From positions 1-64,000 of the forward strand of contig SCOE01000014.1 of the NCBI GenBank assembly GCA_005503065.1: DNA of 64,000 nt, given 5' to 3'. The first letter of the stretch is position 1, and each line of letters begins with the position of its first letter. The position numbers and the translations under genes are program-made. Below the pieces are notes generated by a model that was not told the DNA's origin, searched no databases, and saw only the letters and a program-made list of their open reading frames with translations. Below, in pieces: positions 1 through 8,580 of the stretch. Source of the DNA: Comamonadaceae bacterium ALPHA2B (lineage in GTDB: Bacteria; Pseudomonadota; Gammaproteobacteria; Burkholderiales; Burkholderiaceae_C).

Positions 1-823
1 ATCCCCCGCCGCAGCCGCCTCCGCCATCCCCGCTGCCACCGCTGTCGCTGCTGCCGCCTCCTCCGCCGTCGGACGAGGACGATTCGCTGCCTCCGAAGCC
101 CTGCGAATCTCCGGGGTAGCCGCCGGAATCGCCGGACGATCCGCCGCCCTCGGCGAAGCTGGTGCCGCAGTAGGCGTCCGAGCCGCTCGCCCGGTCGATG
201 GCGCTGCAGTCGGGCGTGTAGTGGAAGCCCCCCGCGACCGCGAACTTCGCGTCGAGCGCGAAGAGCAGCGGCAGGCGCGTCGGCTTGCGCGGGTCGATGC
301 TCTCCTCCTTGCAGGCCCAGTACCAGCTGCGGCGCAACCCGTCGTTGCGGCGCGCATCGCGGCCCAGCACCTCGGCCGGCGTGTGGTGCAGCATTGCGCC
401 GAAGGCGCCCTGGCACCAGCGCTGGTAACCCTGTGTGTGCAGGATGTACTCGTGCCAGGCCTGGTCGACCACCTTCGAGGGCATGGCGACGAACTTGCGG
501 CCGCTGCGCAGGTGCGCCATGAAGAACTGCCGCAGGCCGCGCAGCACCAACTCGGCGTCGCGTACCGTCAGCTGCGGGAAGGCCTGTCGCAGCTTGCCGA
601 CCAGGAAGGCAGGCAGCGAGGCCTCGCGGATGAACTGCCGGCGCAGGCTGTCTTCCCACGCCCGCAGCGCGGCGGTGAGCACGAGCGCCACCACCACCGC
701 GACGACCAGCGACCAGCCGGTGCGCCAGGCAGCCACCGCGGCGATCGCCAGCAGCCACACCAGCCTGCGCGTCCACACCAGGCCGGCGATGCGGCGTCGA
801 AAGTTCAGTTCGGGCCAGTGCAT
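1..823 (-). CDS. Glycine-rich domain-containing membrane protein, 3' end beyond the window
   Basis: The frame opens at ATG 823-821, behind a GAGGAGGA ribosome site 5 bases upstream, and is still open at base 1, so 274 residues are visible and the C-terminus is missing. Residues about 21-50 are hydrophobic and could form one or two membrane segments. Around residues 116-137 is a K-V-V-D[10 protein letters not shown] motif followed by a Cys, the core of the glycine-rich-domain (GRDP-like) family. From residue 225 the chain turns into a Gly/Ser/Asp-rich low-complexity tail ending in CGGG, as is usual in this family. Bacterial members have no established function. It follows murB on the same strand after an 87-base gap, so it could share its transcript. 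Confidence 0.8.
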   Translation of the reverse strand, partial: MHWPELNFRRRIAGLVWTRRLVWLLAIAAVAAWRTGWSLVVAVVVALVLTAALRAWEDSLRRQFIREASLPAFLVGKLRQAFPQLTVRDAELVLRGLRQFFMAHLRSGRKFVAMPSKVVDQAWHEYILHTQGYQRWCQGAFGAMLHHTPAEVLGRDARRNDGLRRSWYWACKEESIDPRKPTRLPLLFALDAKFAVAGGFHYTPDCSAIDRASGSDAYCGTSFAEGGGSSGDSGGYPGDSQGFGGSESSSSDGGGGGSSDSGGSGDGGGGCGGG

Positions 824-910
824 CCCATTCCTCCTCGCCGCCTCGCGTCGAAGCGCCTTTTTTTCAGGCCGCGCGACCCTGCCGACGCGGCGCCCTCCTG
901 CGGGCCGGTG

Positions 911-1966
911 TCAGACCACCACCGGCTCCGGCTCCAGCCGGATCCCGAAGCGCTCGTAGACGCTGGTCTGGATCGCCTTGGCCAGGGTCATCACCTCGCC
1001 GCCGGTGGCCGGATGCTCGCTGCCGCCGCGGTTGACCAGCACGAGCGCCTGTTTCTCGTACACGCCGGCGTTGCCGACCGACTTGCCCTTCCAGCCGCAG
1101 GCATCGATGAGCCAGCCGGCTGCGAGCTTGATGCTGCCGTCGGGCATCGGGTAGTGCACGATCTTGGGGTCGCGGGCGATGATGTCGGCGCACTGCTCGG
1201 GTGTGACCGTCGGATTCTTGAAGAAGCTGCCGGCGTTGCCCAAGACGCGCCAGTCGGGCAGCTTGGCGCGGCGGATGGCGACGATCCAGTCGAAGATCTG
1301 CATCGGCGTCGGGTCGGTCACGCCGGTTTCGGCCATCTTGCGTTCCAGGTCGAGGTAGCCGAGCACGGGCTTCCAGGGCTTGGGCAGGCGAAAGCGCACC
1401 CGTGTGATGAGCGCCCGCCCGGCCAGCCCGAAGGCATTGGAGGCTGGATCGCCCGGGTGCTTGAAGACCGAATCGCGGTAGCCGAAGGCGCACTGGGCTG
1501 CATCGAGCGTGAAGGGCTGGCCGGTGACGAGATCGATGCCGTCCAGCGACTCGAAACGGTCCTGCAGCTCGACGCCATAGGCGCCGATGTTCTGGACCGG
1601 CGCCCCGCCCACGGTGCCGGGAATGAGCGCCATGTTCTCCAGCCCCGGCCAGCCCTGCGCGAGCAGCCACTGCACCGTGTCGTGCCAGACCTCGCCGGCG
1701 CCCACCTCGACGATCCATGCCTTGCCGCCGTCGTCGACCAGCCGGCGGCCCGGGATCTCGACCTTGAGCACCAGCGGCTTCACGTCGCCCGTGAGCACGA
1801 TGTTGCTGCCGCCGCCGAGCACGAACTTCGGCATCTCGCGCAGCGCCGGGTCGGCCAGGACGGCCGCCACGTCGGCCTCGCTCGCGATGCGCACCAGCTG
1901 CTGCGCACGGGCCACGATGCCGAAGCTGTTGTGCTGTTGCAGGGGGACGTTGCGCTGGACGATCAT
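911..1966 (-). CDS. murB: UDP-N-acetylmuramate dehydrogenase MurB
   Basis: Cytoplasmic flavoenzyme that reduces UDP-GlcNAc-enolpyruvate to UDP-MurNAc with NADPH, the second committed step of peptidoglycan synthesis. The 351-residue product has the FAD-binding domain at about 10-190 (GGGSNIVL at 51-58, [17 protein letters not shown] at 115-131) and the MurB C-terminal domain after about 200. [10 protein letters not shown] holds the catalytic Ser near residue 247, and the acidic LEPEP end carries the expected C-terminal Glu. Size and layout match the E. coli type I enzyme. ATG 1966 is chosen because the residues after it, [16 protein letters not shown], are the normal MurB start; the open frame upstream is antisense to yajQ. 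It is divergent from yajQ across 66 bases that must hold both promoters. Confidence 0.96.
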   Translation of the reverse strand: MIVQRNVPLQQHNSFGIVARAQQLVRIASEADVAAVLADPALREMPKFVLGGGSNIVLTGDVKPLVLKVEIPGRRLVDDGGKAWIVEVGAGEVWHDTVQWLLAQGWPGLENMALIPGTVGGAPVQNIGAYGVELQDRFESLDGIDLVTGQPFTLDAAQCAFGYRDSVFKHPGDPASNAFGLAGRALITRVRFRLPKPWKPVLGYLDLERKMAETGVTDPTPMQIFDWIVAIRRAKLPDWRVLGNAGSFFKNPTVTPEQCADIIARDPKIVHYPMPDGSIKLAAGWLIDACGWKGKSVGNAGVYEKQALVLVNRGGSEHPATGGEVMTLAKAIQTSVYERFGIRLEPEPVVV

Positions 1967-2032
1967 GGGAGAATTGTCGCATTCGGCCCATGCCGCCTCC
2001 GGCCTTGGGCGCCATCCCAGGAGAACCTTTTC

Positions 2033-2518
2033 ATGCCCTCTTTCGACACCGTTTGCGAGCCGAACCTCGTCGAAGTCCGCAACGCCGTCGACAACGCCGC
2101 CAAGGAAATCGGCACCCGCTTCGATTTCAAGGGCACGGCCGCCGCGATCGAGCTCAAGGACAAGGACATCACCCTCACCGGCGACGCCGACTTCCAGCTC
2201 CAGCAGGTCGAGGACATCCTGCGCGGCAAGCTCACCAAGCGCAACGTGGACGTGCGCTTCCTCGACAGGGGCGACGTGCAGAAGGCCGGCGGCGACAAGG
2301 TCAAGCAGGTCATCAAGGTCAAGAACGGCATCGACGCCGAGACCGGCAAGAAGATCCAGCGCATCCTCAAGGACAGCAAGCTCAAGGTGCAGGCCGCCAT
2401 CCAGGGCGACGCGGTACGCGTGACCGGCGCCAAGCGCGACGACCTGCAGGCGGCGATGGCGCTGATCAAGAAGGACGTGGCGGACCTGCCGCTGTCCTTC
2501 AACAATTTCCGGGACTGA
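2033..2518 (+). CDS. yajQ: YajQ family nucleotide-binding protein (UPF0234)
   Basis: Full-length 161-residue YajQ protein, beginning [10 protein letters not shown] and ending SFNNFRD, both typical of the family. YajQ folds as two ferredoxin-like (KH-like) domains. Members bind nucleotides or nucleic acid, and in Xanthomonas and Pseudomonas a homologue is reported as a cyclic-di-GMP effector; whether this copy does that cannot be told from sequence. Repeated Lys-rich helices ([20 protein letters not shown]) fit the family. The start follows a CAGGAGAA ribosome site. The open frame extends far upstream into DNA antisense to murB, but nothing before ATG 2033 is conserved. The next gene starts 7 bases after the stop, so the two are probably co-transcribed. 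Confidence 0.94.
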   Translation: MPSFDTVCEPNLVEVRNAVDNAAKEIGTRFDFKGTAAAIELKDKDITLTGDADFQLQQVEDILRGKLTKRNVDVRFLDRGDVQKAGGDKVKQVIKVKNGIDAETGKKIQRILKDSKLKVQAAIQGDAVRVTGAKRDDLQAAMALIKKDVADLPLSFNNFRD

Positions 2519-2525
2519 GCCCGGC

Positions 2526-3161
2526 ATGAAGGCGCTGCTCGCCGCCGCCCTGTGCGCCAGCTGCGCGCTCGGCCATGCCCAGTCGGTCACCCTCACCGGC
2601 AGCATCGGCAGCCGCGCCATCCTGATGGTCGACGGCGGTGCACCACGCACCGTGGCGCCGGGCGAAACGGTGCAGGGCGTCAAGCTCATCGGCATGCAGG
2701 GCGATCAGGCCGTGGTCGAGTCGGGCGGCAAGCGACTCACCCTGCGCATGGATTCGCCGGTGAGCATCGGCGGCGCCGCGCGCAGCGCCGGCGGCACGCG
2801 CATCGTCCTGCCGGTCGACAGCCGCGGCCATTTCATGACGCAGGGCGCCATCAACGGCCGCAGCGTCAACTTCATGCTCGACACCGGGGCGACGGCGGTC
2901 GCCCTGTCGCTGGCCGATGCGCAGCGCATCGGCCTGGACTACGCCAAGGGCCAGCCGGTGCAGATCAGCACCGCCAACGGCGTGGCCGGAGGCTGGCGCG
3001 TGAAGCTGTCGTCGGTGCGCGTGGGGGACGTCGAGGTCTATGACATCGACGCCATCGTCTCGCAACAGCCCATGCCCTTCGTCCTCCTCGGCAACAGCTT
3101 CATCAACCGCTTCTCGATGCGGCGCGACGCCGACCAGATGGTGCTCGAGAAGCGCTTCTGA
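2526..3161 (+). CDS. Periplasmic retropepsin-like aspartic protease (TIGR02281 type)
   Basis: A 211-residue protein with a cleavable signal peptide (MKALLAAALCASCALGHAQ, about 1-19). The C-terminal half is a single retroviral-type aspartic protease domain: the catalytic FMLDTGAT lies at 117-124 with Asp119, and VLLGNSFINRFSMR near the C-terminus is the second conserved block of the clan AA family. Such proteins work as dimers, each monomer giving one catalytic Asp. The N-terminal portion (about 20-95) is a beta-rich region of unknown role. It sits 7 bases after yajQ. The substrate is unknown. Assignment to the proteobacterial TIGR02281 group rests on the DTGAT motif and length. Confidence 0.88.
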   Translation: MKALLAAALCASCALGHAQSVTLTGSIGSRAILMVDGGAPRTVAPGETVQGVKLIGMQGDQAVVESGGKRLTLRMDSPVSIGGAARSAGGTRIVLPVDSRGHFMTQGAINGRSVNFMLDTGATAVALSLADAQRIGLDYAKGQPVQISTANGVAGGWRVKLSSVRVGDVEVYDIDAIVSQQPMPFVLLGNSFINRFSMRRDADQMVLEKRF

Positions 3162-3311
3162 CCGATGCCTTCCCTCGCCGCCCTCCGGCGCGCCGCACCG
3201 AAGCGCAAGGGGCGGTGGGCGAATTGAACGGTATTTCTCCTGCTATTCGGACCGTGGGCTCGCCAGGGCGCCCCTAGCATCGACGCGTCGCCCAAACAAC
3301 ATTCCACAACC

Positions 3312-3701
3312 ATGGCACGCCTGATCATCGTGGACACCCGCCGCCCCGTCCGGCAGATCAATCTCGACCTTCCGCTCCTGACCATCGGCCGCGACGGCGG
3401 CAACAGCATCACGCTGACCAGCGAGCGCGTCAGCCGCCGCCACGCCGTCATCGAGCGCGTGGACGACGGCCACATCCTCACCGACCTGGACAGCCTCAAC
3501 GGCACCTTCGTCAACGGCGCGCCGCTGCGCATCCGGTCGCATCGTCTTCGCCACGGCGACAGCGTTTCCATCGGACGGTGCGAACTGCGCTTCCTACAGA
3601 AGGCAGGCACCAGCCTGGCGGCCGATGCACTCAGGCTGCTGACCCTGCCGGCCGAACTGCCGCGGCGAGGCTGGGGCAGCCCGCAGCCCGCATTCGCCTG
3701 A
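3312..3701 (+). CDS. FHA domain-containing protein
   Basis: A 129-residue protein made almost entirely of one forkhead-associated domain, a phosphothreonine-peptide binding module. The hallmark residues are present: GRDGGNSITL near 26-35, SERVSRRHAVIE near 37-48 (the conserved S-R-x-H), and DLDSLNGTFVNG near 58-69. The last 30 or so residues are a Pro/Arg-rich tail with no recognised domain. There is no signal peptide or membrane segment, so it should be cytoplasmic. A 150-base gap separates it from the protease gene, so it may have its own promoter. It converges on ridA with only 7 bases between the stops. No Ser/Thr kinase gene is seen nearby to supply the phosphorylated partner. Confidence 0.9.
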   Translation: MARLIIVDTRRPVRQINLDLPLLTIGRDGGNSITLTSERVSRRHAVIERVDDGHILTDLDSLNGTFVNGAPLRIRSHRLRHGDSVSIGRCELRFLQKAGTSLAADALRLLTLPAELPRRGWGSPQPAFA

Positions 3702-3708
3702 GCGGTGC

Positions 3709-4062
3709 TCAGGGCAGTGCGGCGCTGACGACGATCTCGATCTTGTAGGCCGGATTGGCGAGCTGCGCCTGCACGGTCGCGCGCGGCGGCGTGTGGCCGG
3801 CCGGCACCCAGGCGTCCCACACCTCGTTCATCGCCGCGATCTCGCTGATGTCGGTCAGGAAGATCTGCGTCATGAGGATGCGGGTCTTGTCGCTGCCGGC
3901 CTCGGCCAGCAGGCGATCGACCATCGCGAGCACCTGCGCGGTCTGGCCGCGGATGTCCTGCGTGGTGTCGTCGGGCACCTGGCCAGCCAGGTAGACCGTA
4001 CCGTTGTGGACGGCCGTCTCGGACAGGCGCGGGCCGACGTGGAAGCGTTGGATGGCAGGCAT
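3709..4062 (-). CDS. RidA/YjgF family enamine-imine deaminase-like protein
   Basis: A 117-residue member of the YjgF/YER057c/UK114 family. RidA enzymes hydrolyse reactive 2-aminoacrylate-type enamine/imine intermediates; many paralogues have other or unknown roles. The layout matches: GTVYLAGQVPDD near the N-terminus, RGQTAQVLAMVDRLLAEAG in the middle, the PPRATVQAQLANP block with the conserved Arg, and a terminal KIEIVVSA strand. The signature is of the diverged RidA-subfamily type, so 2-aminoacrylate as substrate is only possible. The start ATG 4062 lies 11 bases after the plsY stop, making this the last gene of a ybaK-plsY-ridA operon. Confidence 0.88.
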   Translation of the reverse strand: MPAIQRFHVGPRLSETAVHNGTVYLAGQVPDDTTQDIRGQTAQVLAMVDRLLAEAGSDKTRILMTQIFLTDISEIAAMNEVWDAWVPAGHTPPRATVQAQLANPAYKIEIVVSAALP

Positions 4063-4073
4063 GGGATGTTCCT

Positions 4074-4715
4074 TCAGTTGGTGGGCTTGGCCTTGCTGCC
4101 GAGCTTCGATTCGGTGCCGGCCAGCAGGCGCCGGATGTTCTCTCGGTGGCGCCAGGCCAGCAGCAGGCTCATGACGATGATGGCCGCGAGCACGGTGCGG
4201 TGCAGCGGCCAGGCGATCTTGCCGCCCAGAACGTAATAGGCCGGTGCGAAAAAGGCCGCGACCAGCGAGGCGAGCGAGGAGTATCGGAAGAAGAAGGCGA
4301 TGATGAGCCACGACGCACCCGTGGCCAGGCCCAGCAGCCAGTCGATGCCGAAGAGCACGCCCGCCGCCGTCGCGACGCCCTTGCCGCCCCGGAAGCGGAA
4401 GAACACCGGATACAGGTGCCCCAGGAAGGCCGCCAGGCCCGCCAGCGCCGCCGTGCCCGCGCCCAGGCCCCAGGCCGCGCCCCACTGGTTGATGACGAAC
4501 ACCGGCAACCAGCCCTTGAGCGCATCGAGGACCAGCGTGGCCAGCGCCGCCCCCCTGCGGCCGGACCGCAGCACATTGGTCGCGCCAGGGTTGCCGCTGC
4601 CATAGCTGCGCGGGTCGTCCATGCCGAGCAGCCTGCTCACGATCACGGCGAAGGACAGCGATCCGAGCAGGTAGCCGACGACGATGGCGATCAAGGAAGG
4701 CAGTTCAAGGCTCAA
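4074..4715 (-). CDS. plsY: Glycerol-3-phosphate acyltransferase PlsY (TTG start)
   Basis: Integral inner-membrane enzyme that moves the acyl group of acyl-phosphate to glycerol-3-phosphate, the first acylation in phospholipid synthesis. About five hydrophobic helices are visible. The three PlsY motifs are present: [13 protein letters not shown] (G3P-binding region), the [18 protein letters not shown] block and the later RYSSLASL segment. No ATG or GTG gives a sensible N-terminus, so TTG 4715-4713 (reading M-S-L-E-L-P-S-L) is chosen, giving 213 residues, the usual PlsY length; TTG 4694 is the alternative. It ends with KAKPTN and is followed 11 bases later by ridA; ybaK lies 58 bases upstream. 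Confidence 0.92.
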   Translation of the reverse strand: MSLELPSLIAIVVGYLLGSLSFAVIVSRLLGMDDPRSYGSGNPGATNVLRSGRRGAALATLVLDALKGWLPVFVINQWGAAWGLGAGTAALAGLAAFLGHLYPVFFRFRGGKGVATAAGVLFGIDWLLGLATGASWLIIAFFFRYSSLASLVAAFFAPAYYVLGGKIAWPLHRTVLAAIIVMSLLLAWRHRENIRRLLAGTESKLGSKAKPTN

Positions 4716-4773
4716 GGGGGGCTCCGTCGCGGGCTCGATGACGCCGCGCGTGGTTGTCTCGTGGGGAAGCCGG

Positions 4774-5271
4774 TCATTCTGCCAGCGCGCACCGCACCGG
4801 CCTGGCGCCCAGAAGCTGCACGCACAGCTGCGGATCGATGCCGACGAGGTAACCGCGCCGCCCGCCGTTGATGAAGATCTTCGGCAACTCGAGGATCGTC
4901 GATTCGATGAACACCGGCATCTCGCGCCGCGTGCCGAAGGGCGAGGTGCCACCCACCTGGTAGCCCGAATGGCGCTGCGCCACTTCGGGCTTGCACGGCT
5001 CGACCGATTTGGCACCGATCTGCCGCGCGAGGTTCTTGGTCGATACCGTGCGGTTGCCGTGCATCAGCACGATCAGCGGCTTCGCGTCCTGGTCCTGCAT
5101 CACCAGCGTCTTGACGACGGTGAAGGGATCGAAGCCCAGTACGGCTGCGCTGTACTGTGCCCCGCCGTGATCGAGGTACTCGTAAGGGTGTTCGGTGAAC
5201 GCGACCTTCGCTTCGCGCAGCACGGCGGTGGCGGGGGTCTCGCTGACGTGGGTCTTGTCTTTCTTGGCCAT
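4774..5271 (-). CDS. ybaK: YbaK/EbsC family Cys-tRNA(Pro) deacylase
   Basis: A 165-residue protein of the YbaK/ProX aminoacyl-tRNA deacylase family, which clears cysteine mis-attached to tRNA-Pro. Recognised by the order of motifs: [10 protein letters not shown] near 28-37, VVKTLVMQD near 52-60 (with the conserved Lys), [11 protein letters not shown] near 73-83, the [13 protein letters not shown] block near 103-115, and [14 protein letters not shown] near 134-147, where the conserved nucleotide-contact Gly residues lie. Length matches E. coli YbaK (159 residues). It is the promoter-proximal gene of the ybaK-plsY-ridA unit on the minus strand. Some annotators call such proteins Cys-tRNA(Pro)/Cys-tRNA(Cys) deacylase. 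Confidence 0.93.
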   Translation of the reverse strand: MAKKDKTHVSETPATAVLREAKVAFTEHPYEYLDHGGAQYSAAVLGFDPFTVVKTLVMQDQDAKPLIVLMHGNRTVSTKNLARQIGAKSVEPCKPEVAQRHSGYQVGGTSPFGTRREMPVFIESTILELPKIFINGGRRGYLVGIDPQLCVQLLGARPVRCALAE

Positions 5272-5320
5272 GGGAGCGGGCGATTCTGCCGCGCTCCCGC
5301 CACCGATGCCTGTGCCGGTG

Positions 5321-5881
5321 TCAGGCGGCCGTGCTCACGGCCGACGCGCCCATCTGACGGACGGGATCGGTGTGGCCGTCCCAGGTGCGCGCCGCTTCGG
5401 CAATCTGACGGAAATACTCGCCCTTGCCTCCGGCCATCTCCGACAGTTCGACCATGCCGCTGGGCAGGTCGGGATGCACGAAATACGAGAAGCGCCCGCG
5501 CGTGCCCATGCGGCCCCCGTGTCCTTCGACGTAGCCGCTGTCGAGCAGTCGCGCATGCATCGCGTCGTAGCGGTCCTCGGTCCAGTAGGCGATGTGCTGG
5601 GCGCATTCGCCGTTCTTCTGCAAGGTGTCGAGGTAGAGCGAGGGTGCGTCGTTGCGCTGCTGGATCAACTCGATCTGCAGGTCGCCCGAGTTGGCCAGCG
5701 CGATCGACAGGTCGGGCAGGTGCGCCTGCACCTGGCCGTAGTAGCGGAACTCGGTGGTCCCCACTGCTGCCTTGTAGAACCACGGCCCCACGCCGAGCGC
5801 ACGGCTCCAGTGCGCCATCGCGCGCTCGATGTCGCGCACCACGAAACCGACCTGCCGTGCACCGCCATAGAAAAGGCTCAT
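5321..5881 (-). CDS. VOC family (glyoxalase-fold) protein
   Basis: A 186-residue vicinal-oxygen-chelate protein with two beta-alpha-beta-beta-beta modules. The N-terminal module begins GGARQVGFVVRDIERAMAHW, with the usual metal or substrate position after the first strand. The second contains AQHIAYWTEDRYDAMHARLL with a His that could be a metal ligand, and SYFVHPDLPSGMVELSE with a Glu at the usual final ligand position. The exact reaction (dioxygenase, epimerase, isomerase) cannot be told. ATG 5881 is chosen because a GGAGCAAG ribosome site lies just upstream and the VOC fold begins at once; the open frame runs further up into the operator region. It is divergent from the CMD-LacI-SDR operon and shares its regulatory region. 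Confidence 0.85.
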   Translation of the reverse strand: MSLFYGGARQVGFVVRDIERAMAHWSRALGVGPWFYKAAVGTTEFRYYGQVQAHLPDLSIALANSGDLQIELIQQRNDAPSLYLDTLQKNGECAQHIAYWTEDRYDAMHARLLDSGYVEGHGGRMGTRGRFSYFVHPDLPSGMVELSEMAGGKGEYFRQIAEAARTWDGHTDPVRQMGASAVSTAA

Positions 5882-5897
5882 GCTTGCTCCTGAATGA

Positions 5898-5910
5898 AGA
5901 AACGTTTTCT
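5898..5910. promoter_or_regulatory. Secondary LacI-type operator half-match
   Basis: The sequence AGAAACGTTTTCT is a near-palindrome with the same GAAACGTTT core and central CG as the perfect operator at 5996-6015. Centre-to-centre distance is about 102 bases, close to ten helical turns, and it lies just upstream of the VOC gene start. This spacing suits DNA looping by a tetrameric LacI-family protein. The match is one-sided and short, so confidence is moderate. Confidence 0.5.
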
Positions 5911-5995
5911 CGATTTTGAAAAGAAAGACCCAGTACACGTCACCCGGGTTTGCACCCATACCAGTGACCAGATCGTCGACGCAGACTTGCCGACG

Positions 5996-6015
5996 TTGTA
6001 GAAACGTTTCTACAA
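5996..6015. promoter_or_regulatory. Perfect 20-bp palindromic LacI-family operator
   Basis: TTGTAGAAACGTTTCTACAA is a perfect palindrome with a central CG, the classic shape of a LacI/GalR-family operator. It sits 23 bases before the CMD gene, whose operon encodes a LacI-family repressor as its second gene, and within the 156-base gap to the divergent VOC gene. The simplest reading is autoregulation of both transcripts. Confidence 0.75.
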
Positions 6016-6037
6016 ACCGTCATCAAGTTTTTCATCC

Positions 6038-6685
6038 ATGTCCGTCGTCACTCCCACCGAGCTGCCCAGCACCGGGCAGGAACTCGCCGTTTCGCGCCGC
6101 ATGCCGCTGCGCGCTCCGCCCTACGACGAGGCCGCGGCCCGCGCGATCGGCAACACCGCCTTTTCCGGCACGCTGTCACCGCAAAACCTGCGCCTCACGC
6201 TGGCGCAGGAACCGAAGCTGGCCGTCGCCTTCCAGCAGATGGCACACGTGGTGCTGTTCAAGGGGAGCGTTTCCGAGCGCGACCGCGAGATCGCCATCAT
6301 CCGCACCGGCGCCCTCACCCGCTCCGAGTACGAATGGGGCATGCACGTGAGCATCTATGCCGAGCGCTGCGGCCTGAGCGAGGCGCAGGTGATGGAGCTG
6401 ACCTGCAACAACGCGTTGAGCGAATCGTTGTGGAGCGAGAAGGAGCGCCTGATCGTGCGCATGGTCGACGAGCTGCACCACCACTCCACCGTGGGCGACA
6501 GCACCTGGGCCGGACTGCAGGCGCACTGGCCCAAGGACCAGGTGGTGGAGCTCGTGCTGGCGGCGAGCTTCTATCACATGGCCGCCTTCTTCCTCAACAG
6601 CATGGCGGTGCCGCTGGAACACGGCGCACGCCGCTTTCCGCCCGGCGTCGTGCAGGCCTTCGTGCCGGGCGACGGGGAACCATGA
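6038..6685 (+). CDS. Carboxymuconolactone decarboxylase (CMD) family protein
   Basis: A 215-residue helical protein of the AhpD/CMD superfamily. The central block RDREIAIIRTGALTRSEYEWGMHVSIYAERCG, spanning about residues 80-112, has the typical E-x-x-W-x-x-H arrangement; the paired Cys of peroxidase-active AhpD proteins are absent, so a redox role is unlikely. Families with this motif arrangement include decarboxylases and many uncharacterised enzymes beside catabolic dehydrogenases. The stop TGA overlaps the LacI start in an ATGA junction, so the two are translationally coupled. It is the first gene behind the palindromic operator. The substrate is unknown. Confidence 0.83.
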   Translation: MSVVTPTELPSTGQELAVSRRMPLRAPPYDEAAARAIGNTAFSGTLSPQNLRLTLAQEPKLAVAFQQMAHVVLFKGSVSERDREIAIIRTGALTRSEYEWGMHVSIYAERCGLSEAQVMELTCNNALSESLWSEKERLIVRMVDELHHHSTVGDSTWAGLQAHWPKDQVVELVLAASFYHMAAFFLNSMAVPLEHGARRFPPGVVQAFVPGDGEP

Positions 6686-7749
6686 GCCGCCCCACCATCC
6701 GCGACGTGGCGCTGCGCGCCGGCGTGTCCATCGGCACCGCCTCGCGTGCGCTCAACCGCGCCGGGCGCGTGAGCCAGGCCGCTATCGCGGTCGTGCAGGC
6801 CGCCGCCGATGCGCTGGGCTACGAGCCCGACGCCATCGCCCAGAGCATGCGCACGCGCAGCACGGGCGTCGTCGGGCTGCTGGTGTCGGACCTGTCGAAC
6901 CCGCTGTATGCGCGCATCGTGAACGCGGTGGAGGCCAGGCTGCAGCGCGACGGCTGCGCCCTGCTGCTGGCCAACACGCACAACGACGCGGCGCGCGAGC
7001 GCACGATGATCGACTTCTTCCGCCGCCGGCGCGTCGACGGCATCATCCTGGCGCCCTGCCAGAGCGAGCGCCCCGAGCTGTTCGAGGGTCTCGTGGCGCA
7101 GGGTCTGCCAGCCGTGGCACTGGACCGCGATTTCCACGCCGCCGGCAGCGGCGTGCACGTGGACCATTTCCACGGCGCCCTGCAGGCCACCCGCTACCTG
7201 CTCGACCTGGGACATCGCCGCATCGCGCTCATGACGCCAGGCCAGGCCGTGCGGCCCGGGCGCGAGCGGATCGCAGGCTTTCGTGCGGCCTACGCCGAAC
7301 GCGGCCTGCAGCCCGAGCCGCGCCTGGTGCGCGCCGAGCCGTCGGCCATGCAGTTCGCCTTCAGCGAGACCCTGGCGCTGCTCTCCGGCCTCGAGCGGCC
7401 CACGGCCTTCGTGTGTCTGGGCACGCGCATCCTCTCGGGCGTGCTGCAGGGGCTTCGCCACGCCGGCCTCACCGCGCCCGAGGACGCCAGCGTCATCAGC
7501 ATCGGCGACACCGACCTGTCGCAGCTCTTCTCGCCCGGCATCACCTCGCTGACCTGGGACTTCGAGGCTGTCGGCACCGCCGTGGCCGAGCTGATGCTCA
7601 AGCGCCTGCCCGGCGTCGCCACGCCGGCGACCGAGGCCGAGCGCATCGTCATCACCACGCAGATGGTGCTGCGTGAATCCTGCGCGCCGCTGGCGCCTGC
7701 GCCCTCGCGCATGGCACCGAAGCCGCGCACCGCCCGCAAGGCCGCATGA
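6682..7749 (+). CDS. LacI family transcriptional regulator
   Basis: A 355-residue LacI/GalR repressor. Residues 1-60 are the headpiece: [21 protein letters not shown] is the helix-turn-helix, followed by a hinge helix ([11 protein letters not shown]). Residues about 62-335 form a periplasmic-binding-protein-like ligand domain starting [18 protein letters not shown], with the subunit-typical [26 protein letters not shown] and a final [16 protein letters not shown] helix. The last 20 or so residues are a basic, Ala/Pro-rich extension. The start overlaps the CMD stop and its own stop overlaps the next SDR start (both ATGA). Its likely sites are the palindrome at 5996-6015 and the weaker match at 5898-5910. 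The inducer is probably an intermediate of this pathway. Confidence 0.93.
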   Translation: MSRPTIRDVALRAGVSIGTASRALNRAGRVSQAAIAVVQAAADALGYEPDAIAQSMRTRSTGVVGLLVSDLSNPLYARIVNAVEARLQRDGCALLLANTHNDAARERTMIDFFRRRRVDGIILAPCQSERPELFEGLVAQGLPAVALDRDFHAAGSGVHVDHFHGALQATRYLLDLGHRRIALMTPGQAVRPGRERIAGFRAAYAERGLQPEPRLVRAEPSAMQFAFSETLALLSGLERPTAFVCLGTRILSGVLQGLRHAGLTAPEDASVISIGDTDLSQLFSPGITSLTWDFEAVGTAVAELMLKRLPGVATPATEAERIVITTQMVLRESCAPLAPAPSRMAPKPRTARKAA

Positions 7750-8537
7750 GCGCATCGCTGCGCCTGGCCGGCAAGGCGGCCATCGTCGTCGGCGCCGGCA
7801 CGCCCGCCGACGGCACCAGCAACGGCGCAGCCTGTGCGATCGCCTTCGCGCGAGCAGGCGCACGCGTGCTGTGCGCCGACCTGTCGCCCGATGCGGCGCA
7901 GGAGACTGTGCGCCGCATCGCGGCCGAGGGCGGCCAGGCCAGCGCCGTGGTCGCCGACGTGCGCAGTTCGGCGCAGCTGCAGGCCATGGTCGACACCGCC
8001 CTGCAGTGCCACGGCCGCATCGACATCCTGCACAACAACGTCGGCATCGAGGCCTTCGGCGACCTGCTGGAACTTACCGAGGCATCGTGGGACCGCGTGC
8101 ACGAGATCAACCTGCGCGGCGCCATGCTGGCCGCCCGGGCCGCCATGCCCCACTTGATCCGCCAGGGCGGCGGTTCGATCATCAACATGTCCTCCATCGC
8201 CAGCCGCAAGTGGAGCCCGATGCAGTTCCTGTCGTACAGCACGTCCAAGGCGGCGCTGAACCACCTGACCCACGTGGTGGCCCGGCAGTACGCGCAGCAC
8301 CAGGTGCGCTGCAACGCGATCGTCGCCGGCCTCATCGACACGCCGCATGCCGCCGCGCTGTATGCCGATCCGCAGGCCGCGGCGGCCGGCCGCGCGCAGC
8401 GCGACGCACGCTGTCCCATGGGCCGTCAGGGTTCGCCCTGGGACATCGCCAACGCCGCCGTCTTCCTCGCCTCCGACGAATCGGCCTACGTGACCGGCGT
8501 CGAACTGGTGGTGGACGGCGGCGTCTCGCTCGGCTGA
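7746..8537 (+). CDS. SDR family NAD(P)-dependent oxidoreductase with unusual cofactor loop
   Basis: A 263-residue classical short-chain dehydrogenase. The cofactor motif near residues 15-28 is [14 protein letters not shown] rather than the normal T-G-x-x-x-G-I-G: the glycine loop seems lengthened by a few residues. The remaining landmarks are normal: [12 protein letters not shown] (NNAG-like), INMSSIAS with the catalytic Ser, [11 protein letters not shown] with the Tyr-x-x-x-Lys pair, and the end [15 protein letters not shown]. It is translationally coupled to the LacI gene by an ATGA overlap. The substrate is unknown; a hydroxyacid or a cyclic alcohol would fit the CMD/VOC setting. Confidence 0.9.
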   Translation: MSASLRLAGKAAIVVGAGTPADGTSNGAACAIAFARAGARVLCADLSPDAAQETVRRIAAEGGQASAVVADVRSSAQLQAMVDTALQCHGRIDILHNNVGIEAFGDLLELTEASWDRVHEINLRGAMLAARAAMPHLIRQGGGSIINMSSIASRKWSPMQFLSYSTSKAALNHLTHVVARQYAQHQVRCNAIVAGLIDTPHAAALYADPQAAAAGRAQRDARCPMGRQGSPWDIANAAVFLASDESAYVTGVELVVDGGVSLG

Positions 8538-8580
8538 GGCCGCCGGCGCACCGATCACCCCACAATGAAGGAGACATGCC

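Noticed and set aside
221-2032. Long open frame on the plus strand running into yajQ
   Set aside because: It is antisense to the glycine-rich gene and murB, both clearly coding. Codon bias in high-GC genomes keeps the opposite strand open; only the part from 2033 is a real protein.
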